From positions 1-36,852 of the forward strand of contig DFBG01000162.1 of NCBI GenBank assembly GCA_002367305.1: a stretch of DNA of 36,852 nucleotides, given 5' to 3'. The DNA comes from Actinobacteria bacterium UBA3086. GTDB taxonomy: Bacteria; Actinomycetota; Coriobacteriia; Anaerosomatales; UBA3086. Of this stretch, positions 31,654-36,852 are shown piece by piece. Under the pieces are notes generated by a model that saw only the letters and a list, made by a program, of their open reading frames with translations, searched no databases and had not been told where the DNA came from. A program made the translations under genes and the position numbers. How positions within the stretch are numbered: the first letter of the stretch is position 1; each line of letters begins with the position of its first letter.

Positions 31654-33363
31654 ATGCGCCGTTTTGGTACGTGGCTGTTGTTCATTGTGGCGATGATCGT
31701 GACGCTGGGCTCCGCATACGGGGCTTACACGTTGGCCGGCTATTCGTGGTCTCAGGTAGTGGACTACCGGAGCCCATTCGCTGACTATGATCGCCCGTGG
31801 ATCAACGAGAGCGGGCCTGCCATCAGAGGGGGCTCAGCCTCTGCCGAGGACACCGTGACACCTGAGTCCAGGCGCGTAGTGCTCGTCATTATCGACGGCC
31901 TGCGTATGGATGCATCGACGACCATGACCTCCCTGGACATTCTGCGCGGCTATGGTGCTGATATGGCAGCCACCACGCCTCAACCCTCACTTTCGTTCCC
32001 GACGTGGACCACCATCCTGTCCGGAGCGCCGCCGCAGATCAGCGGCGTGCCGACCAACTGGTTCGAGAATCCCGTGCCGGTGGAAACTCTGTTCGACACG
32101 TCGCTTGCAGCCGGAAAGACCGTGGTTGTCTCCGCGCCTGACGACTTCTCCATGCTCTACGAGGCGGAGCGCGCCGATGGCTCATATTTCGAGTCATGGA
32201 AAGAGGATGAGTACATGTCCACCCGTATGGTGGACAACGCGATCTCTCTCGTCGCAGAGCACGATCCTGAGCTCCTCGTAGTACATCTTCCTGATGCCGA
32301 TGAGGCTGGTCATCAGTATGGATCGGACTCGGATGAGTATCGTTCCACAGTGGGACAGATCGATGCTGATCTCTCGCGTCTGGTCCAGGCCTTGCAGGAT
32401 GATCGAACCGCATTCGTCATCTGCGCCGATCATGGGCACATCCCGACAGGTGGTCACGGCGGTTGGGAGCGGGATGTCACGGTCGTTCCGGCGATATTCA
32501 CGGGCGCGGGCGTTCGTCTCAACAGTGGCTCGATCGATCAGATAGATATCGCTCCTACGGTAGCGGCGCTGCTCGATATTGATATTCCGCGTAACGCAAT
32601 GGGCAGGGTTCGCGGCGAGGTTCTGCTCGCGGGTGAGGAGTACGCCGAGGAGTTCGGATCTGCTCACTACTCCGCCTTCGCTGAGGAGTATGTCGCGACT
32701 CTGGGAGGCACGACCGGGTTCTCTATCAAGTCGTCCACTGATGCACGCGCGGCGATCGATGCGATGACGCAGGAACGCGAGGACAGCGATCGCAACGATC
32801 GACTTGCGATGGCGCTCGCATTGGTGGGAGCTGCACTCGGTGCACTCGTCGTACTCGGCCTGGGCTCGTGGCGTGCCTTAGTGGCGGCGTCGGCGGGAAC
32901 GGCTGCGTACTATGCGATCTACAATGGCCTCTACTTCGTTTTTCACGGACATCAGTGGTCCCTATCGGCATTCAACAGTGAGGATCTCGTGGAGGCGTTC
33001 TTCAACCTCCGGATGATCGAGGCTACGGTGGCAGCCGTGCTTGGAGTCATCGTTGCCGGCGTCGTGTATCCGTACCTCAGGCGGCACCCCCAGGGACCGC
33101 GCCAGGGCTTCTTGGGTGGATGGCTCGCCCTGGGAACTGCCACGGTTCTTACCATGCAGGCGACGTTGGCGTTCCAGGTCGCATGGTTCCTCTGGCGCTA
33201 TGGGGCAGAGATCTCCTGGAGGCTGCCGAACCTCAAGTGGGGCTTCAAGTACGATCTCGATCTCATCCAAATGACCGGACTCGGAGCGGCGGTATTGGTC
33301 GCGCCGTTGGTCACGTACCTCGTCGGGCGGTATCATCCCAGAGTACGGCGCGCGACCGAGTAG
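31654..33363 (+). CDS. Membrane alkaline-phosphatase-superfamily phosphodiesterase
   Basis: The 569-residue product has an N-terminal membrane helix (about 6-27), an extracytoplasmic catalytic domain (about 72-320) and about four C-terminal helices (from about 385 to 560). The catalytic domain belongs to the alkaline phosphatase/phosphodiesterase superfamily: VIIDGLRMD (metal Asp81), LSFPTWTTILSG with probable nucleophile Thr117, LPDADEAGHQYG (Asp214, His220), ADHGH (Asp259, His260) and GGHGG (His268). The layout recalls phosphoethanolamine-transferase- or nucleotide-pyrophosphatase-type enzymes. With the glycosyltransferase gene upstream, a role in modifying envelope lipids or polymers is plausible but inferred. 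The 86-base gap after it contains no ORF. Confidence 0.82.
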   Translation: MRRFGTWLLFIVAMIVTLGSAYGAYTLAGYSWSQVVDYRSPFADYDRPWINESGPAIRGGSASAEDTVTPESRRVVLVIIDGLRMDASTTMTSLDILRGYGADMAATTPQPSLSFPTWTTILSGAPPQISGVPTNWFENPVPVETLFDTSLAAGKTVVVSAPDDFSMLYEAERADGSYFESWKEDEYMSTRMVDNAISLVAEHDPELLVVHLPDADEAGHQYGSDSDEYRSTVGQIDADLSRLVQALQDDRTAFVICADHGHIPTGGHGGWERDVTVVPAIFTGAGVRLNSGSIDQIDIAPTVAALLDIDIPRNAMGRVRGEVLLAGEEYAEEFGSAHYSAFAEEYVATLGGTTGFSIKSSTDARAAIDAMTQEREDSDRNDRLAMALALVGAALGALVVLGLGSWRALVAASAGTAAYYAIYNGLYFVFHGHQWSLSAFNSEDLVEAFFNLRMIEATVAAVLGVIVAGVVYPYLRRHPQGPRQGFLGGWLALGTATVLTMQATLAFQVAWFLWRYGAEISWRLPNLKWGFKYDLDLIQMTGLGAAVLVAPLVTYLVGRYHPRVRRATE

Positions 33364-33382
33364 CAGTTCGTGCGTGCGTTTT

Positions 33383-33412
33383 CTGCAATCTGACCGTTCC
33401 GCTGGGTATTCT
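33383..33412 (+). promoter_or_regulatory. Weak possible promoter of the ubiD operon
   Basis: TATTCT (33407-33412, 5/6) is preceded after 18 bases by CTGCAA (33383-33388, 3/6). It lies 38 bases before the ubiD ATG in the 86-base gap after the phosphodiesterase gene. Only the -10 is convincing. Confidence 0.3.
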
Positions 33413-33449
33413 CTCGGCGCTGAACGTTGATGCTGGAAGGGGCGTGCTC

Positions 33450-34943
33450 ATGGCGTTCAAGGATCTGCGCGAGTACATCGCGCTGCTCGAGTCAAAAGGT
33501 CAGCTCAAAAGGGTTACTGCGGCTCTCGACCCCGTGCTTGAGATTGGTGAAGTGACCGATCGCGTGAGCAAGAAGGGTGGCCCCGGCCTTCTGTTCGAGA
33601 ATCCCGTGAACCGAGAGACTGGCGAGGCGTACGACATGCCGGTCGCGATCAATCTCATGGGCAGTTACGACCGCATGGCGTGGGCCTTGGGCGTCGACTC
33701 CGAAACGGGTACCTGGAAGGGTCTCGATGAGGTCGCCCAGCGACTCATGGATTTGCTGCCTCTGGACATGCCTGCGAGCGTCAAGGGTAAGCTCGACGTG
33801 CTCATGGGGCTCAAGGATCTTGCCGGCGCAGGCGCCAAGGAGGTCAAAGCCAGCAAGGCTCCCTGCCAGCAGGTGGTCCTGCGTGGCGACGAAGTCGATC
33901 TCACCAAGCTTCCCGTGCTCACGACGTGGCCTGAGGACGGTGGCCCGTTCGTGACGCTGCCGCTCGTGGTCACGAGCAATCTCAAGGGTCGTCCCAATGT
34001 GGGCATGTACCGCCTTCAGATCTTCGACAAGAACACGACCGGGCTGCACATCCACTTCCATCACGACGGCAACAAGAACCTCCGTGAATGGAAGGCCGCC
34101 GGACATGATCGGGTGCCTGTCTCCGTCGCTCTGGGTGCCGATCCGTCCACCATCTTCTCGGCTACCGCTCCCGTGCCGCCCATGATCGACGAGTATCTGT
34201 TCTCTGGCATTCTGCGCGGCGAGCCCGTCGAGGTCGTCAAATGCGTGACCAACGACCTCATGGTGCCGGCCAATGCAGAGATCGTGCTCGAGGGATGGTG
34301 CGACCCGGACGAACTGCGCTGGGAAGGCCCCTTTGGCGACCACACGGGCTACTATTCGCTTGCCGACGACTTTCCGGTGTTCCATGTCGAGGCGATCACC
34401 CGCAGGAGTGATGCGATCTATCCGGCCACCATTGTCGGCCAGCCGCCCATGGAGGACTGTTTCCTGGGCAAGGCCACCGAGCGACTGTTCCTGCCCGTCA
34501 TCAAGGCCATGATGCCCGAGGTGATCGACTACGATCTGCCTCTGGAGGGCGTGTTCCATAACTGTGTGATCTTCCAGATCGACAAGGAGTTCCCCGGCCA
34601 GGCGCAGCGTGTCATGAACTTCGCGTGGTCCATGGGCCAGATGATGCTTACCAAGTTCGTCATCGTGGTCGACAAAGAGGTCGACTGCCATGACTACTCG
34701 GCCGTGGCGTGGCGCTGCTTCAACAACGTCGATCCCAACAGGGACCTGCTCATGAGCAAGGGTCCCCTCGACAAGCTCGACCACTCAAGCAACTTCGAGT
34801 CCTACGGCTACAAGCTGGGTATCGACGCGACCCGTCCGTTGCCAGGAGAAGGACATGATCGTGAGTGGCCCGAACCCATGGAGATGACACCCGAGGTCAA
34901 GTCTCGTATCGATGCGATGTGGGGTGACCTGGGACTTGAGTAG
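33450..34943 (+). CDS. UbiD-family prenylated-FMN decarboxylase (probably menaquinone late step, MqnL-like)
   Basis: The 497-residue product is a full-length UbiD-family decarboxylase. The start MAFKDLREYIALLESKGQL is family-typical; conserved blocks include LTTWPEDGGPFVTLPLVVT, MYRLQIFDKNTTGLHIHFH and LRWEGPFGDHTGYYS (catalytic acid region). Such enzymes need prenylated FMN made by a UbiX partner, which is encoded two genes downstream. Together with the UbiA-type prenyltransferase between them, the trio fits the MqnP-MqnL-MqnM late steps of futalosine menaquinone synthesis. Ubiquinone or another aromatic decarboxylation is the alternative. The ATG has GGAAGGGG at 33435-33442. It overlaps the next gene. 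Confidence 0.92.
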   Translation: MAFKDLREYIALLESKGQLKRVTAALDPVLEIGEVTDRVSKKGGPGLLFENPVNRETGEAYDMPVAINLMGSYDRMAWALGVDSETGTWKGLDEVAQRLMDLLPLDMPASVKGKLDVLMGLKDLAGAGAKEVKASKAPCQQVVLRGDEVDLTKLPVLTTWPEDGGPFVTLPLVVTSNLKGRPNVGMYRLQIFDKNTTGLHIHFHHDGNKNLREWKAAGHDRVPVSVALGADPSTIFSATAPVPPMIDEYLFSGILRGEPVEVVKCVTNDLMVPANAEIVLEGWCDPDELRWEGPFGDHTGYYSLADDFPVFHVEAITRRSDAIYPATIVGQPPMEDCFLGKATERLFLPVIKAMMPEVIDYDLPLEGVFHNCVIFQIDKEFPGQAQRVMNFAWSMGQMMLTKFVIVVDKEVDCHDYSAVAWRCFNNVDPNRDLLMSKGPLDKLDHSSNFESYGYKLGIDATRPLPGEGHDREWPEPMEMTPEVKSRIDAMWGDLGLE

Positions 34944-35874
34944 TACCGCCCAGGAAAATCTCGGCTTCGGCGCGCGGGTGAGTGGCAAGATCGCGATCTT
35001 CCTCGAGCTCGTCAAGTTCGAGCACAGTATCTTCGCGCTTCCGTACGCCTTCATCGGTGCGATCTATGGAGCCGCCTCGCTTGGAGGTTCTAACGATTGG
35101 GTCACCGCCAGCGGATGGCCCACGTGGTCGGCGATCCTCTGGGTGACCGTGGCCATGGTGGGCGCTCGAAGCTTTGCGTTCGTGGTCAATAGGGCCGCCG
35201 ACAAGGAGATCGACGCTCGTAACCCTCGCACTGCGGGCAGGGCGGTTCCTGCCGGGCTGATCAAGGCGTGGGAGCTCTGGCTGTTCTCAGGCCTGGTGCT
35301 CGCGGCGTTCCTGTTCGCTGTCTGGCAGCTCGATCCCATCACTCGCATGCTCTGGCCGTTCGTACTCGTGGCATTTCTGATATATCCCTACACCAAACGC
35401 TTCACATGGCTGTGTCACTACTGGCTGGGACTTTGCCTCGGTCTCGCACCCGTGGGAGCGTGGGTCGCAGTGACGGGCTTGGTGAGCGATCCTGCGCCGT
35501 GGGTCTTTGGTGCCGCCGTGGCACTCTGGACCGCTGGGTTCGATATCATCTACGCTACACAGGATGTCGAGTGTGATATCCGCGACGGGGTCCATAGCGT
35601 GCCGGCTGACCTGGGCGTGGCGCCGGGTCTCGTTCAGACCAAAGTCACGCATGTGGCCACCGTCGGGTTGCTCGTGCTGGGCGGGCTGCTCGTAGGCGCA
35701 GGTTGGCCCCTGTACGTCGCGGTGACCGTCGCGGCGGTTCTGCTCGCGTATGAGAACATGATCATCAGCGCCGACGATCTTTCACGCGTCAACGCTGCCT
35801 TTTTCACCACCAATGGTGTCATTGCCGTCATCATTTTCGTCGGCACTCTCGCAGATCGATTTCTCGCAACGTAA
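34936..35874 (+). CDS. UbiA-family prenyltransferase (MqnP-like)
   Basis: This integral membrane prenyltransferase attaches a polyprenyl chain to an aromatic precursor. About eight to nine helices are predicted. The first aspartate motif is NRAADKEIDARNPRT and the second is DIIYATQDVECDIRDG. The N-terminal LELVKFEHSIFALPYA is typical of the UbiA branch used in menaquinone synthesis by the futalosine route. The start is uncertain: TTG 34936 overlaps the ubiD stop and is preferred here, while in-frame GTG 34924, ATG 34912 and GTG 34978 are possible. It lies between the UbiD and UbiX genes, supporting a joint pathway. Confidence 0.88.
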   Translation: MSSTAQENLGFGARVSGKIAIFLELVKFEHSIFALPYAFIGAIYGAASLGGSNDWVTASGWPTWSAILWVTVAMVGARSFAFVVNRAADKEIDARNPRTAGRAVPAGLIKAWELWLFSGLVLAAFLFAVWQLDPITRMLWPFVLVAFLIYPYTKRFTWLCHYWLGLCLGLAPVGAWVAVTGLVSDPAPWVFGAAVALWTAGFDIIYATQDVECDIRDGVHSVPADLGVAPGLVQTKVTHVATVGLLVLGGLLVGAGWPLYVAVTVAAVLLAYENMIISADDLSRVNAAFFTTNGVIAVIIFVGTLADRFLAT

Positions 35875-35893
35875 CTACTGAAAGGGCTTTGAC

Positions 35894-36490
35894 ATGGGAC
35901 GATATGTGGTCGCGATCACCGGCGCATCCGGAAGCGTGTATGGGTTGCGTCTCATTGAGCAGCTATTGCTTGCCGGCAACGAGGTCGTGTACACCGCCAC
36001 ACATGCGGGGCGCGACGTCATGGGCTTTGAGGTCGGCTTTGATATTCCACCAGAGCAGCCTGCTGAGGCGCTGCTCGAGTTTCTTGAGCTCGATAAGTCG
36101 CTGCCGCTGCGTCATGCGTGCGGCGAGGATCTGTTCGACCCCATAGCTTCCGGATCGCACTCCATGGACGGCATGATCGTGTGTCCTGCGTCCATGGGCT
36201 TCTGCGGCTCGGCAGCGCACGGACTTGCGTCGAATCTGCCCGAGCGCGCGGCAGATGTCATGCTCAAGGAGCGCAGGCGACTCGTGTTGGTCCCTCGCGA
36301 GACGCCGTTCTCGCTTATACACCTGCGCAATTTGACCTCATTGGCAGAGGCGGGAGCCGTAGTCGTTCCGGCGATGCCGGCGTTCTACACGCGACCCACT
36401 ACGCTCGACGAGGCCGTCAACTTCGTAGTGGGCAAGGTGCTTGATGTGCTTGGCGTGCAGCATGAACTCTTTCCTCGGTGGGGCGAGTAG
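35894..36490 (+). CDS. ubiX: UbiX-family flavin prenyltransferase (MqnM-like)
   Basis: This enzyme makes prenylated FMN, the cofactor of UbiD-type decarboxylases. The 198-residue product starts MGRYVVAITGASGSVYGLRL, the FMN-binding segment. It continues with IVCPASMGFCGSAAHGLASN, ERAADVMLKERRRLVLVPRETPFSLIHLRNL and VVPAMPAFYTRP, all strongly conserved in UbiX/Pad1. The ATG has AAAGGG at 35881-35886. It follows the UbiA-type gene by 19 bases and is separated by 3 bases from the YqhA-type gene. Its placement with the UbiD gene supports a functional pair. Confidence 0.95.
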   Translation: MGRYVVAITGASGSVYGLRLIEQLLLAGNEVVYTATHAGRDVMGFEVGFDIPPEQPAEALLEFLELDKSLPLRHACGEDLFDPIASGSHSMDGMIVCPASMGFCGSAAHGLASNLPERAADVMLKERRRLVLVPRETPFSLIHLRNLTSLAEAGAVVVPAMPAFYTRPTTLDEAVNFVVGKVLDVLGVQHELFPRWGE

Positions 36491-36493
36491 CCC

Positions 36494-36852
36494 GTGACTC
36501 AGAAAGAAACACGCACTGAGGGCACGACTCGTCGACTGGGGCAGATGCTCCCTGCATATTCGCGTTTCGTGGTCGGGCTGCCGGTGATCGGGCTGTTCGT
36601 CGGTGCTGTCACGCTTGTAGTGCTGGCCACGGTCGAGGTTGGTCGTGCTGTCGTGCATGCGATCCAGGGTGACCTGTCCAAGAAGGCCGCAGTTCTCGAG
36701 TTCATTGAACTGGCCGACGTGTTCCTGCTCGCAACTGTGCTCTACATCATGGCCATGGGTCTCTACGAGTTGTTCATCGATGACGACGTGCCGGTACCTG
36801 CTTGGCTGGAGATCCACACTCTCGATGATCTCAAGGAGAAGCTCGTCGGCGT
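36494..36852 (+). CDS. YqhA-family (UPF0114) membrane protein, 3' end outside window
   Basis: About 119 residues are visible and the frame is open at the window edge. An N-terminal polar segment (about 20 residues) is followed by a helix (VVGLPVIGLFVGAVTLVVLATV). Then come FIELADVFLLATVLYIMAMGLYELFI and LEIHTLDDLKEKL, which strongly resemble the YqhA/UPF0114 family. The family is an uncharacterised small membrane protein with three to four helices. The GTG start at 36494 follows the ubiX stop by three bases, so it may be co-translated with it. Confidence 0.85.
   Translation, partial: MTQKETRTEGTTRRLGQMLPAYSRFVVGLPVIGLFVGAVTLVVLATVEVGRAVVHAIQGDLSKKAAVLEFIELADVFLLATVLYIMAMGLYELFIDDDVPVPAWLEIHTLDDLKEKLVG

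Noticed and set aside
33492..34784. A 430-codon open frame on the minus strand opposite the ubiD homologue
   Set aside because: It is antisense to a full-length, strongly conserved UbiD gene, has a biased His/Asp-rich composition, and shows no recognisable domain. It is explained by the codon use of the real gene.

Overview
The window looks like chromosomal DNA of a free-living or anaerobic actinobacterial relative, possibly Coriobacteriia or a nearby deep branch. This is inferred, not shown. The clues are a moderately high GC content, frequent GTG and TTG starts with good Shine-Dalgarno sequences, an RpoN sigma factor, and UbiD/UbiA/UbiX-type genes that fit the late futalosine menaquinone route. 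No insertion sequence, phage gene, CRISPR array or rRNA was seen. Almost all of the DNA is coding, and no gap exceeds about 260 bases.

Layout: (1) 1-1140, the C-terminal half of gpmI, then secG and a hairpin terminator. (2) 1332-7103, a complete peptide ABC transporter, oppABCDF, with a perfect 15-bp hairpin between the binding-protein gene and the permease genes. (3) 7163-7248, tRNA-Leu(GAG) with its own promoter and a hairpin shared with the converging gene. (4) 7313-9748 (minus), a MASE3-PAS-GAF-PP2C signalling phosphatase. (5) 9876-13032, a tight cluster of a radical-SAM-like protein that lacks the full iron-sulfur motif, a cobalamin-binding radical SAM enzyme and a PLP aminotransferase. 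(6) 13220-15179, a PHP phosphoesterase and a converging membrane-anchored ferrochelatase-like protein. (7) 15222-18616, a small regulon marked by two near-identical inverted repeats (ATACCCC-n-GGGGTAT). It holds thioredoxin, an FmdB zinc ribbon, a DUF302-like protein, a CsoR/CstR-family repressor, a CDF metal exporter and an EamA transporter.

(8) 18712-22990, rpoN, an NtrB-like histidine kinase and an NtrC-like activator, joined by ATGA overlaps. (9) 23039-25153, directly downstream, a textbook -24/-12 promoter in front of a membrane zinc-ribbon protein, an HMA domain protein, a membrane cupredoxin-like protein and a CcdA-type thiol/disulfide transporter. This strongly suggests a self-contained sigma-54 circuit for a copper or redox-envelope function. 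(10) 25212-33363, a receptor-type PP2C phosphatase overlapping a rare STAS-RsbW fusion, then a lipid-type glycosyltransferase, nitroreductase, HAD hydrolase and membrane phosphodiesterase. (11) 33450-36852, ubiD, ubiA and ubiX homologues, probably menaquinone late steps, and the start of a YqhA-family membrane protein.

The main themes are envelope and redox homeostasis under three kinds of control: a sigma-54 two-component circuit, a CsoR-family repressor and a partner-switching module. The best candidates for something undescribed are the rpoN-centred circuit with its copper/thiol operon, the fused STAS-RsbW protein, the radical SAM/aminotransferase trio, and the CsoR-family regulon whose repressor lacks the copper-binding His.
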